The notes under the pieces are model-generated. The model had not been told where the DNA came from. It saw only the letters and a program-made list of their open reading frames with translations, and did no database searches. A DNA stretch of 63,413 nt from an uncultured Clostridia bacterium. Its GTDB lineage: Bacteria; Bacillota; Clostridia; Oscillospirales; Ruminococcaceae. The stretch spans positions 1 to 63,413 of the forward strand of contig CALWZE010000043.1 in assembly GCA_944385925.1 (NCBI GenBank), in the 5' to 3' direction. How positions within the stretch are numbered: the first letter of the stretch is position 1; each line of letters opens with the position of its first letter. This document shows, piece by piece, positions 24,578-32,945 of this stretch. A program made the translations under genes and the position numbers.

Positions 24578-25439
24578 TGGGATTTTCTCCTTTTAATTAT
24601 GTATTAAATATAAGACTCTCCGGCTTTGCCGCGAGAGAAAAAGCTTTCCTTTCAAGCGCCGGTCAAAGCGGAAAAATAGAAACGGCTTTGCAATTCGCAA
24701 AAAGCTACCGCTAAAAACCGATGCCGCCTGTTTGCAGAAAACGGAGAAGGCAATTTATAAGACGGAATGCCCACAGCGTTTTCTAACGCCTTGCCGGCAG
24801 TTGCTTTCTTCTTTGCCGAAGAAAAAACTTTGCTCGGAATGACATACTGTAAATATAATACGAAACGAGGAATAAATCCATTTTTTGTCCGGCGAACGAA
24901 CGGAAAAGTTTCCGCTTTGCAGTTTTTGCGCAGATACGGGCAGCCGAAATGCAGGATAAAAACAGAACAGCCGCACGCAGAACGGCAATAGTCGCTCGGA
25001 CGCAGCCGCCATGGTACACGGTAATGACCGTCCGCTTTATAAGCAGCTGGATTAGATAAAAGAGGATAAAGACTGAACAAGGCGACGCCCGGAACAGAAC
25101 AGTGCTCAATTGCAGTCGTTGATATTTCAAAAAAGCGTCTGTGCGGGCCGCGGCTAATCCCATTAGCGGCCATAAGACCGCACTGCCCTGCCCCGTGCGC
25201 CGGTATTGAGGACAAAGCGCGCAGATAGAAAATCCCCGGTTTTCAGCGGACTGTCCTTAGAATCAAAAGCATCCGCTGACCGTTTTAACAGACCCTGTAA
25301 GGTCTGATTTCTTGCGGTCCCGCTCTGAAAAAGCGCTGACTTATTTTCAATCACACATTTTGCGCTGAGATACCCTGCCTGGAAAGCGTATCCCCTATTC
25401 AACTGAGCTGCGGGGGATGTGCAGAAAATATTCAATTTT

Positions 25440-25507
25440 GCAGCGCCAGGATTCGAACGATTCGATTTTCAGGTGTGCGGTGCTCTGCCCGGCTGAGCTG
25501 CCGGCGC
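25440..25507 (-). pseudogene. Degenerate tRNA-like sequence (Phe-type)
   Basis: On the minus strand the ends pair like an acceptor stem (GCGCCGG with CTGGCGC), the D-arm AGCTCAGCCGGGCAGAGC is intact, CTGAAAA looks like a Phe (GAA) anticodon loop, and TTCGAAT is a normal T-loop. About 8 nt are missing between the anticodon and T arms, the anticodon and T stems do not pair, and the 3' end is GCA in place of CCA. A decayed or deleted tRNA is the simplest reading. Confidence 0.45.
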
Positions 25508-25611
25508 ATATACAATTTTTGTTCGTTTCTGTGACTCCGGCGGTCAAGAACCCGCCAAATGTCAGGAGAACCGGGCAAACTTCGCGTCATTCCAAATCAG
25601 ATCGCTTTTCT

Positions 25612-25639
25612 ACAGGTTCCGGCTTGTGCCGGAACCTGT
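25612..25639 (+). terminator. Hairpin, probable terminator
   Basis: 12-bp perfect stem ACAGGTTCCGGC/GCCGGAACCTGT with a TTGT loop, followed by TTCATTT. It has no assigned upstream gene on the plus strand. Confidence 0.55.
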
Positions 25640-25707
25640 TTCATTTACGTTAGCTTTTTTGTCTGCCTTCGGTTAAACCAGGCGTTTTTGCCCAGCCTGT
25701 TCGGCGG

Positions 25708-25742
25708 CAAAAAACAAAGGGACGGCGCTCCGCCGTCCCTTT
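25708..25742 (-). terminator. Terminator of the FGGY/SorC/UlaG operon
   Basis: Minus strand: stem AAAGGGACGGCG/CGCCGTCCCTTT (25716-25742), then GTTTTTT (25714-25708). It lies 55 bp past the last gene of the leftward operon. Confidence 0.85.
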
Positions 25743-25797
25743 GAGATGTTTTTTCTTTCGCCGCTCTTTTTAAAGAGCTTCCGTATTGCGGCCGGCT

Positions 25798-26847
25798 TTA
25801 CTGTTCCGGCTTCAGGGTGTAGACAGCGGCCTGCGCATGCTCGCGGTTGGCCGAGAGCAGAAGATCCTGCCCGGGCAGATTCAGCACGAAAGCGTTGGAA
25901 GGACCGGCGTCCTCCTCAACGAGTTCGGCAAAATATTTTCCGGCTGCATGGTCATAGCGCACGATAAACAGATGCATGGGGCCGCGGCGCGCGCCGCCCA
26001 CAAAGACCTTTTCGCCCGCGAGAGTTGCGGAAATGACCGTGTGGTAGAAATCCTGTTCAACCGGGTAGGAAAAAACCTCGCTGTAGCCGTCCGGCGATTT
26101 TTTGAAAATTTTATATTGATTTCCGTGAAACGGCAGAATCAGCGCAAGCTCATCTTCCCCGTCCCCGTCCAGATCGCTGACGGCAACGTCGCTGACCGGG
26201 AAATCGACCAGCTGCTCGACCTTCCAGTCCGCATTGCCGCAGCAGGGCGGCGTAAAGGCAAAAACGCCTTCGCGCGCACCGATGAACGCCGCCTGGCGGC
26301 CTTCGCGCATCGCCGTGCAGAAACCGTGGTTCATGGTGTAGTCGCCGGGCAGACGGGTGAGCTCGAGGGTGAAGGAGCTGTCCAGATTCTCCGGCAGTTT
26401 GGCCGCGTAGACATGGCCGGGATGGCTCCAGTCCTCAAGATCGGCCTTGTGGTCGGCGATGGAACAGGCGATCAGATAATCTGAACCGTCCTGCGCGCGC
26501 AGGACGCCGAAGCGGTGAAGATAGGGCAGCGAAGCGACCGGCTCATGGGTGAATGCGCCGTTTTGCAGCCGCACGATCTCAATCGTGCTTTCGGCAGAGT
26601 TGACCATCGTGTAGAATCCGCGTGAAATCATAAAATACCCTTCGCGGCGCTCCAGCGGAACGATGGACATGGTGCCGCCGCCACCTTCCCAGATCAGGTC
26701 GCAGCGGGAAAAATCCGGACCGTGGAAAGCGCGGACCGAACCGTTCCCTTCCCAGGCGAAGAGCAGATAAGGCTCGCCGCCGATCTCGCGTCCGAGTACG
26801 GCGTAGCATTTTTCGATCTCACACAAAACCTTCTTTTCAAATTTCAT
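25798..26847 (-). CDS. FG-GAP/VCBS-like beta-propeller protein
   Basis: A 349-residue protein without signal peptide or membrane helix. It is rich in beta-strands and contains the calcium-loop motif SDLDGDGEDEL (around residues 212-222), which is typical of FG-GAP/VCBS repeats, plus repeated blocks such as YFMISRGFYTMV, FGVLRAQDGSDYLIACS and VFVGGARRGPMHLF that suggest a seven-bladed propeller. The intracellular location is odd for this fold. It is the last gene of the leftward operon, 9 bp after the UlaG-like gene, with GAGG seven bases before the ATG. It might bind or process the same sugar acid, but its function is unknown. Confidence 0.6.
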   Translation of the reverse strand: MKFEKKVLCEIEKCYAVLGREIGGEPYLLFAWEGNGSVRAFHGPDFSRCDLIWEGGGGTMSIVPLERREGYFMISRGFYTMVNSAESTIEIVRLQNGAFTHEPVASLPYLHRFGVLRAQDGSDYLIACSIADHKADLEDWSHPGHVYAAKLPENLDSSFTLELTRLPGDYTMNHGFCTAMREGRQAAFIGAREGVFAFTPPCCGNADWKVEQLVDFPVSDVAVSDLDGDGEDELALILPFHGNQYKIFKKSPDGYSEVFSYPVEQDFYHTVISATLAGEKVFVGGARRGPMHLFIVRYDHAAGKYFAELVEEDAGPSNAFVLNLPGQDLLLSANREHAQAAVYTLKPEQ

Positions 26848-26856
26848 GATGTTACC

Positions 26857-27921
26857 TCACAGCATGGATTTGAAGGGCAGATCCGGTTCAATGCTGAACG
26901 CATCGTCAAAACCGCGGTCATACATATACTGAATCCGGTCTTTGTCCGCGGGCCAGGTGTATTTTCCGCCGACTTCCCAGATAAAGGGATGGAAATCGTA
27001 TTGCAGCCGGTCCCGCTTCATCTGCCATAACACCAGGATCTCGTTGGGATCAGCTTTGAAGTTGGTCCAGATGTCGTGATGAATGGGGATAATGACCTTG
27101 GTGCGCAGGCACTCCGCCATGCGCAGCATGTCCGAGGCGGTGAGCTTGTCGGTCATGCCGCGGGGATTCTCGCCGAAGGAGCCGAGCGCGACGTCGATTT
27201 CGTGGTCGTTCCCGTGCTTGGCGTAGTAGTTGGAATAATGAGAATCGCCGCTGTGATAGAGATTGCCGCCCGGTGTTTTAAAAAGATAGTTGACCGCGCG
27301 CACGTCCATGTCCAGGGGCATGGTGCCCTTGAGCACCTGCTCGGGCGGCGCGGTGACCAGCTCGGTGCGGTCGAAAGAGTCGAGCACCACCACCTCGACA
27401 TCTTTTATGCGAAGGGTATCGCCGGGCTTGACGACGGTGCAGCGTTCAGACGGAACGCCCCACTTTTCCCATATTTTAACACAGTTTTCCGGTCCGATAA
27501 AGCGCACATCCGGTCCGCAGTTCTGCATAACCGCGGCGGCGACATTGATGTCCATGTGATCGCTGTGGTCGTGGGTTGCGAACAGCGCGTCCAGTTTGGT
27601 GATGGCAAAGGGATCAATGACGCAGGGCACGTTGCGAAGATTCGGCTGGATCTTCTGGCAGCCGATCATCTTCTGGTGCTGGTGACCCTTTTTCATCATG
27701 CCGGTGCCGTGGGTCTTTTTTCCGGTTGAGCACCAGAGATCGACCAGCAGATTGGTGTCGTTCTCGGTCTTGAGCCAGATGCCGGTGCAGCCGAGCCACC
27801 ACATAGAAAAGTTGCCCGGCGGAACCTGCTCGCGCTCGATTTCTTCGTTGAGCCATGTTCCCCATTCGGGAAAAGTGGACAGAATCCAGTCCTCACGCTT
27901 GATGGAATTCACATCAGCCAT
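26857..27921 (-). CDS. ulaG: UlaG-like L-ascorbate-6-phosphate lactonase (metallo-beta-lactamase fold)
   Basis: A 354-residue protein that I recognise as close to Escherichia coli UlaG along its whole length: [17 protein letters not shown] near the N-terminus, [21 protein letters not shown] (metal site H-x-H-x-D-H), [27 protein letters not shown], and the C-terminal [15 protein letters not shown]. UlaG opens the lactone ring of ascorbate 6-phosphate to give 3-keto-L-gulonate 6-phosphate, using a metal ion in the cytoplasm. Here it sits in an operon with an FGGY kinase and a SorC regulator, opposite an ABC importer. No ascorbate PTS (UlaABC), UlaD, UlaE or UlaF is in view, so the true substrate may be another sugar lactone phosphate. 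Confidence 0.9.
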   Translation of the reverse strand: MADVNSIKREDWILSTFPEWGTWLNEEIEREQVPPGNFSMWWLGCTGIWLKTENDTNLLVDLWCSTGKKTHGTGMMKKGHQHQKMIGCQKIQPNLRNVPCVIDPFAITKLDALFATHDHSDHMDINVAAAVMQNCGPDVRFIGPENCVKIWEKWGVPSERCTVVKPGDTLRIKDVEVVVLDSFDRTELVTAPPEQVLKGTMPLDMDVRAVNYLFKTPGGNLYHSGDSHYSNYYAKHGNDHEIDVALGSFGENPRGMTDKLTASDMLRMAECLRTKVIIPIHHDIWTNFKADPNEILVLWQMKRDRLQYDFHPFIWEVGGKYTWPADKDRIQYMYDRGFDDAFSIEPDLPFKSML

Positions 27922-27958
27922 AATGCGTTCTCCTTGTCTGTAAATTAATTAAAAAGGG

Positions 27959-28957
27959 TTAAGAAAGCTTTTCCTGTTGTTCGATCACCGAAAGCGCGGT
28001 CTGCGCGTCGGTAATCACCACGTCGATCAGACGTCCGCGCAGCGCGCCCAGAATCGGCAGTACCTTTCCCTCGCCGGCGGCTACGCCGATCGTGGTGTTG
28101 CTCTGGTTAATGTATTCGAAAGGCATCCCGATACACTTTTTATTCCATTCACAGGAAATGTGCGCGCCGTTGATGTCATAGAACTGGCCGCATATGCTGC
28201 CGACAGCCGCCTTTTGCTGCAATTCATCCAGATGGCGGCGGGTCAGATAGCCGAACCAGTTCGCGCTCCCGTCCACCATGTCAAAAGCGCCGATCCCGGT
28301 CAGAACAATGTCGCAGTACTTCATCATTTTGAAAGTTTCCTGAATGGACGGGTCCTGCAGCAGCACCTCCTTGGCATACAGGTCGTCTACATACAGCGGC
28401 GTGTTGAGATAATAACAGTTGCCACCGTATATGGAAGACACCGTGTTGACCAGTTCCCGGGATTCGATCGAAGTATTTGTGTGCGCGGATGCGCCCATCA
28501 GCTGAACAACGTCCAGACGGCAGTTGTTTACTCTGGTCAGCTTTCGCGCCACCTGAATGATCGTATTGCCTCTCGAAATGCCGAACACGCAGTTGCCCTT
28601 CAGCAGACTGGAGACATAAAGCGCCGCAAAGTTGGTTACGGCGTTCAGCATATCCTCGTTGTTCCCCTCATAGCTGGTCACGACGATGGCTTCTTTGAGC
28701 GGAAATATTTTTTTCAGCTTTTCCTCGATATTCGGGGCACGGTCCAGAATTCGCTTGACCTTGATTTCCACAATTCCGAGTTCTCTGGCGCGCTTGAGCA
28801 TCCGGGAAACCTTGCTGCGGGAAAAGAAGAGCTTCTCTGCGATTTCCGGCTGCAGCATATCCAGGTCATAATACATGTGCGCGACCTGCGAAATGACCGC
28901 CATCTCACGGATCTGCTCGGCGTTTTCCTCCGGCAGAAAGTTCAGATTCGGTTTCAT
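27959..28957 (-). CDS. SorC-family sugar-responsive transcription regulator
   Basis: A 332-residue regulator. The N-terminal helix-turn-helix runs over residues 20-60 (MYYDLDMLQPEIAEKLFFSR, then SKVSRMLKRARELGIVEIKV), which is typical of SorC/DeoR-type proteins. The C-terminal sugar-phosphate-binding domain shows NCVFGISRGNTIIQVAR, DVVQLMGA and IVLTGIGA-F, as in the SorC/CggR/LsrR group. It begins on the stop codon of the FGGY kinase gene (one-base overlap). It most likely controls this operon and the divergent ABC operon; TGCACA-type half-sites in the 30445-30807 region are candidate operators. The effector is probably the phosphorylated product of the neighbouring kinase. Confidence 0.88.
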   Translation of the reverse strand: MKPNLNFLPEENAEQIREMAVISQVAHMYYDLDMLQPEIAEKLFFSRSKVSRMLKRARELGIVEIKVKRILDRAPNIEEKLKKIFPLKEAIVVTSYEGNNEDMLNAVTNFAALYVSSLLKGNCVFGISRGNTIIQVARKLTRVNNCRLDVVQLMGASAHTNTSIESRELVNTVSSIYGGNCYYLNTPLYVDDLYAKEVLLQDPSIQETFKMMKYCDIVLTGIGAFDMVDGSANWFGYLTRRHLDELQQKAAVGSICGQFYDINGAHISCEWNKKCIGMPFEYINQSNTTIGVAAGEGKVLPILGALRGRLIDVVITDAQTALSVIEQQEKLS

Positions 28958-30444
28958 TACAGTAGACTCCCCTTTCCGTTGATATCCCGGGCGAGCCGGT
29001 AAATCCGCTCGCTGCGTTCTTTGACTTCCCGGTAGACTTCCCCTATGGCGGGATCGGGATTACAGACCCTGAGCGGGTCCTCACGGCGAGCCGCGTGCAG
29101 CGCATTCCGTGCGTCGGAATACAGCCCGCAGGCGGTGGAGGCGCTGACAAAAGCGCCGATTGCGGTTGCCTGCGGGTCTTTATAACGAACGACCCTGAGC
29201 TCGAGCATATCGCAGAGGATCTGATTGAATATCCCGCTGCGGCTCAGGCCGCCGGCGACCTGTACCTGCTGCGCACGGCGGCAGGAAAACGGCAGCGCGT
29301 CGATGCTTTTGGCGATTTCCGCACAGATCCCCTCGTAGAGCGCGCGCAGAATGTCCGCTTTTGAGGAACAGAGGCTGAGACCCCAGAAAGCGGCTTTGGA
29401 AGCGGCGTTCCAGTCCCGGGTCCCGCATCCCTGAAAATGCGCAAGGCAGACAACGCCGTTCGCGCCGGGAGGAACCTCCTGCACGATCCGGTCCGCCGCC
29501 GCAAAATCGGGACATTCGCCCCAGAGCTCGGGATAAAACTCCCGCAGTGTCCAGTTAAGAGCGGAAGCGCTGGACAGGATGTTGGATTCTACAATATAGC
29601 GTCCGCGCAGCGCGGAGACATTCCAAATGGCGGTGCTCCCCTCCAGCTCCAGCCGGTCGGCAAGGCCGATGATGAAAGAACCGGTTCCGCAGTTGATTTC
29701 CAGAGAATCCGTGTCCAGTACGCCAAGCCCCAGCGCCGCGCACTGCTGATCGCCGCCGGCCGAAATAACCGGTATGCCCTCGGGAAGCCCGCTTGCCATG
29801 GAAAACGAGCGGGTGATCCGGCCGGCCTGCGTTCCCTGATCGATAAGCCGGCAGAGCTTGTCCGGATCGATGCCGAACAGCGCGCAAAGTTCCCGGTCCC
29901 ATTCCAGCGTGCGGATGTTCATGAGATGGGTGCGGCTGCCGTAGGTTTTGTCGGTGACGAATTCTCCGGTCATTCGCTTTATGAGAAAATCCGGCACGAT
30001 TACCGCTTTAAAGGCGCGCTTATATAAATCATTGCGGTTTTCCTTTAACCACAACAGCCGGGTCGCCGTAAACACCGTGTTGATCCGCGCACCGCTCTTT
30101 TGAAACAGCAGTTCGCTGTCTTCTGCAAACCGGCTGCATAACTGGTGATTGCGGGTGTCCTGCCACATTATAAAGTTGCACAGCGGCTCGCCGGATCGAT
30201 CCACCAGGCAGACAGCCGAGCGATACGCTGTCAGGCTGACGGCGTCCACCCGATGCCGGGCGCTGATCTCGCGGCAGATGTTTACCGCTGCCTGCTCGAG
30301 CCGCGACGGAAGCTGTTCTATATAACCGCACTCGGTTTGTTCAAGCGGGGTCGTGACACAGGCTTGTGCAAGCTGACGGCCGCCCGAATCGAAAAGGATG
30401 CCGCGCATGCTGGTTGTGCCGACGTCCAGAGCCAGAATATTCAT
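28957..30444 (-). CDS. FGGY-family carbohydrate kinase
   Basis: A 495-residue ATP-dependent sugar kinase with the ribokinase-unrelated, hexokinase/actin-like fold. Landmarks: phosphate-1 loop LALDVGTTSMRGILFD at the N-terminus, IMWQDTRN, the phosphate-2 region NCGTGSFI (around residue 245), and the adenosine site QVQVAGGLSRSGIFNQILCDML near residue 400, followed by AIGAFVSA. The family phosphorylates polyols and ketoses (xylulose, ribulose, glycerol, gluconate, AI-2). The substrate is not determined by these motifs. It heads the leftward operon with the SorC regulator and the UlaG-like lactonase, divergent from an ABC sugar importer. That suggests the imported sugar or sugar acid is phosphorylated by this enzyme. 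Confidence 0.9.
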   Translation of the reverse strand: MNILALDVGTTSMRGILFDSGGRQLAQACVTTPLEQTECGYIEQLPSRLEQAAVNICREISARHRVDAVSLTAYRSAVCLVDRSGEPLCNFIMWQDTRNHQLCSRFAEDSELLFQKSGARINTVFTATRLLWLKENRNDLYKRAFKAVIVPDFLIKRMTGEFVTDKTYGSRTHLMNIRTLEWDRELCALFGIDPDKLCRLIDQGTQAGRITRSFSMASGLPEGIPVISAGGDQQCAALGLGVLDTDSLEINCGTGSFIIGLADRLELEGSTAIWNVSALRGRYIVESNILSSASALNWTLREFYPELWGECPDFAAADRIVQEVPPGANGVVCLAHFQGCGTRDWNAASKAAFWGLSLCSSKADILRALYEGICAEIAKSIDALPFSCRRAQQVQVAGGLSRSGIFNQILCDMLELRVVRYKDPQATAIGAFVSASTACGLYSDARNALHAARREDPLRVCNPDPAIGEVYREVKERSERIYRLARDINGKGSLL

Positions 30445-30499
30445 AAGCTCTCCCCCGTTTTTAATATCAATGTGAAAATATTCTCACTAATTTAGGCTG

Positions 30500-30528
30500 A
30501 TAGTAACACGAAATTTCCAATTGGTCAA
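30500..30528 (-). promoter_or_regulatory. Promoter of the FGGY kinase operon
   Basis: Minus strand: TTGACC (30528-30523), 17-bp spacer, TACTAT (30505-30500). A GTGCAC palindrome (30544-30549) lies 16 bp upstream of the -35. Confidence 0.75.
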
Positions 30529-30606
30529 TAAATTATCATTTTAGTGCACATAATTTCATACAGTTCGGGAAGGCTTGCCGAAAAGCGAGATCAAAATACT
30601 GATATA

Positions 30607-30645
30607 TTGCACAAAGAGGTAAGGGTTGTGGGAAAATATGTGCAA
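30607..30645. promoter_or_regulatory. Candidate SorC-type operator
   Basis: Inverted repeat TTGCACA (30607-30613) and TGTGCAA (30639-30645), arms 25 bp apart, ending 15 bp before the rightward -35. A further TGCACA is at 30545-30550. Confidence 0.5.
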
Positions 30646-30660
30646 ATTGTATAGTTTTCG

Positions 30661-30689
30661 TTGACTTGATGTGCGGATTATAGTACCAT
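30661..30689 (+). promoter_or_regulatory. Promoter of the ABC sugar transporter operon
   Basis: TTGACT (30661-30666), 17-bp spacer, TACCAT (30684-30689), with an approximately 110-nt leader before the lipoprotein start. Confidence 0.65.
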
Positions 30690-30807
30690 GAGGTCATTCA
30701 ATCAGGAATTCTTGCAAAATGCAGTGAGAAAAATTGCAGATAATCTGCATTGCGGAACCTGCTTGACCAGTTTGTGAGAGAAACTACAGGAGTTAAAGGA
30801 GACGGAA

Positions 30808-31830
30808 ATGAAAAAGATCATAGCGCTGATGTTGATTATGCTGCTCGCCTTTTCATTCGCGGCCTGCGGAGGCTCGGATAACGGCGGCGGCTCCGGTTCG
30901 GACGGTTCGCAAGCGGAGGGGATTTTCCGTGACCCGAAAAAAAATCCCTACAGCGACGAGCTGAAAATTGCCTGGATTCCATCCGATGCACCTGCCGCCA
31001 ACTGCGTGGCCTGGGGCGCGGGCATTGAGCGGGAGCTTTCCTATTGGTCCAATGTAACCTTCAACACTTTTGACGGCGAGAGAGATGCCGAAAAGCAGTC
31101 GAGCATCATCCAGGACCTGATCGTACAGGAATACGACGCGATCATCCTTCAGCCCTATGTGTCGTCCACGGTTGCGGTCGCGGTCGAGGACGCGGAGGCG
31201 GCCGGCATCCCGGTCATCTGCATCAACATCGACGCGGACAGCCCGCATTCGGCGCTTGTCGCGATGACCGACTATGAAGCAGGCTATGCGATCGGCGTTG
31301 AGATGGCGGAGTCGGTCGGCGGCGAAGGCAATTTCGTGGTTATCCAGGCGACGCCGGGCGCGACCCGCGGCGAAAATCTGGAAGAGGGATTCCAGGCGGC
31401 AATCGCGAATTATCCCGGCATCACCATTCTGGACGAGCAGACCGGTGAATGGAACTCTGAGAAAGCCAATGCGGTCATGACCGACTTCCTGACCAAATAT
31501 GACTCCATCGACGGCGTTTTCTGCCACAACGATCAGATGGCTGAGGGAGCCGCGACTGCGGTGCAGACTGCCGGCCGTCTGGGCGAAATGTCCATCTGGG
31601 GCGCGAACGGTGAGGCAAAAGCGCTTGAATACATCGAGCAGGGACTGATGACCGGAACGGTTTACACCGACTGCTATGATCAGGGCGCGACTGCGGCGAG
31701 ACTCGCGATGATGTTCATCGGCGGAAATCTCGACACCTCTCAGTTCACCCAGACCCTGCAGATCAAAATGCCTCCAATTGTCGTCACATCCGAAAACGTC
31801 GCGTCCATTACGGAAGATATGCGCTGGTAA
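30808..31830 (+). CDS. Sugar ABC transporter substrate-binding lipoprotein (RbsB-like)
   Basis: A 340-residue binding protein. The N-terminus is a lipoprotein signal with lipobox FAAC (Cys20) and a Gly/Ser linker. The mature part is a type I periplasmic-binding fold of the Peripla_BP_4 group: LKIAWIPSDAPAANC, IIQDLIVQEYDAIILQPY, VEDAEAAGIPVICINIDAD, EGNFVVIQATPGATRGENL, and DGVFCHNDQMAEGAATAVQTAG. It captures a pentose, hexose or related small sugar outside the cell and delivers it to the permease pair below. First gene of a five-gene operon (lipoprotein, permease, ATPase, permease, URO-D-like). A strong hairpin without T-tract follows it and may protect its mRNA. Confidence 0.93.
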   Translation: MKKIIALMLIMLLAFSFAACGGSDNGGGSGSDGSQAEGIFRDPKKNPYSDELKIAWIPSDAPAANCVAWGAGIERELSYWSNVTFNTFDGERDAEKQSSIIQDLIVQEYDAIILQPYVSSTVAVAVEDAEAAGIPVICINIDADSPHSALVAMTDYEAGYAIGVEMAESVGGEGNFVVIQATPGATRGENLEEGFQAAIANYPGITILDEQTGEWNSEKANAVMTDFLTKYDSIDGVFCHNDQMAEGAATAVQTAGRLGEMSIWGANGEAKALEYIEQGLMTGTVYTDCYDQGATAARLAMMFIGGNLDTSQFTQTLQIKMPPIVVTSENVASITEDMRW

Positions 31831-31847
31831 ATCGGAAATCAAAGCTG

Positions 31848-31873
31848 CAAAGGGCGGCGCCAGCCGCCCTTTG
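31848..31873 (+). other. Intercistronic hairpin after the binding-protein gene
   Basis: Perfect 11-bp stem CAAAGGGCGGC/GCCGCCCTTTG with loop GCCA, no T-tract. It is probably an mRNA-stabilising or partial-termination element that makes the binding protein more abundant than the permeases. Confidence 0.65.
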
Positions 31874-31928
31874 TCGTATGAAAACGGCAAAAGCGTTCTA
31901 AGAGGTATGAGACAAAGGAGACCGGCTT

Positions 31929-32945
31929 ATGAGACAGGAAATGCTCAGAAGATACATTTCCTTCGGGCTGCTCGCGGCATTGGTGCTGGCTTTCAGCCTG
32001 ACAAGCGAGTTCTTTTTTACATCTAATAATATCTATAATCTGCTGCGGGAAAGCTCCATCGTCGGCATACTCGCGATCGGCATAACAATGACCATCATTA
32101 CCGGCGGCAATGACCTTTCCTGCGGCGCGCTGCTTGGGTTGGACGCAATGGTCATTTCCCGGCTGCTCTATGTTAACGAGGCGAATGTCTGGATTGCCAT
32201 AACCGCCGCGCTTGCGGTTTCGCTGCTCGGCGGACTGTTTAACGGCTTTCTGGTGGCGATCCTGCGCATTCCGGATTTTATCGCTACCCTTTCTTCCAAA
32301 TTTGTGTTCAGTGGTCTGACGCTGATGTTCGCCATCCGCAGTGCGACGGGCATGATCACGACCAAAACGCTCAGCGATCCGACCATTAAATGGTTCGGCG
32401 GCAAGCTGGATTTCGGCCTTTATTATGTGACGATCGCTTTTTTTGCGCTCGCGATCCTGAGCCAGTTCCTGCTGAAAAACACTCGTTTGGGCGTGCACAC
32501 CTACGCGATCGGCTCCAACCGCAACTCGGCAGAGCTTTCCGGCATCAGTTACATTAAAACCAAATTTGCCGCGTTTGTCATGTCGGGTTTCTGTGCTTTT
32601 GTAGGTTCCCTGTTCTTTCTGGGCAAGATCCGCGCCGCGGATACCGAGAGCGGGATCGGCATGGAGTTTCAGGCAATCTCCGCGGCGGTCATCGGCGGCT
32701 GCGCCTTCACGGGCGGCCGCGGCGACGTTGTCGGAACGGTCATCGGCGTCCTTTTCCTGAAAGTGCTGGAAAACGGCGTGCTGAAGTTTAACCTGTCGAC
32801 CGAAATGCAGAAGGTGCTGACCGGAAGCGTCATCGTCATCATGCTGGTATTCGACGCGGCTTACAACAAGTACATGCAGGCGAAAACCTCCAAATCTGCG
32901 GTGATTGCCCGGGAAAAAAGAGAAAAGAAGGTGGGCGCGCAATGA
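31929..32945 (+). CDS. Sugar ABC transporter permease A (RbsC-like)
   Basis: A 338-residue polytopic permease of the BPD_transp_2 class with eight to ten membrane segments. Landmarks include GILAIGITMTIITGGNDLSCGALLG near the N-terminus, the EAA-like loop YAIGSNRNSAELSGISY, and AISAAVIGGCAFTGGRGDVVGTVIGV. These match RbsC/XylH/AraH/MglC proteins. It pairs with the permease at 34465 to form the channel, so the transporter is probably a heterodimer. It ends by overlapping the ATPase start by 4 bp. GAGACCGG precedes the ATG. Confidence 0.92.
   Translation: MRQEMLRRYISFGLLAALVLAFSLTSEFFFTSNNIYNLLRESSIVGILAIGITMTIITGGNDLSCGALLGLDAMVISRLLYVNEANVWIAITAALAVSLLGGLFNGFLVAILRIPDFIATLSSKFVFSGLTLMFAIRSATGMITTKTLSDPTIKWFGGKLDFGLYYVTIAFFALAILSQFLLKNTRLGVHTYAIGSNRNSAELSGISYIKTKFAAFVMSGFCAFVGSLFFLGKIRAADTESGIGMEFQAISAAVIGGCAFTGGRGDVVGTVIGVLFLKVLENGVLKFNLSTEMQKVLTGSVIVIMLVFDAAYNKYMQAKTSKSAVIAREKREKKVGAQ

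Larger units (their letters stand above)
24578..25797. other. 1.2-kb gene-poor stretch with tRNA-like debris
   Basis: No convincing gene. Several frames stay open for 70-190 codons on both strands but lack ribosome sites and known motifs. Recognisable items are the tRNA-like remnant at 25440-25507, a second D-arm-like piece at 25395-25409 (minus strand AGCTCAGTTGAATAG), and two hairpin terminators at 25612-25639 and 25716-25742. Confidence 0.5.
30445..30807. promoter_or_regulatory. Divergent control region of the sugar operons
   Basis: 363 AT-rich bp between the FGGY kinase (left) and the binding lipoprotein (right). It holds one good promoter per direction and at least three TGCACA-type half-sites; these are detailed separately. 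No gene is present. Confidence 0.75.

Noticed and set aside
25163-25435. 90-codon minus-strand open frame in the 24.6-25.8 kb desert
   Set aside because: No ribosome site, overlaps tRNA-like debris, and no recognised family; kept as non-coding.
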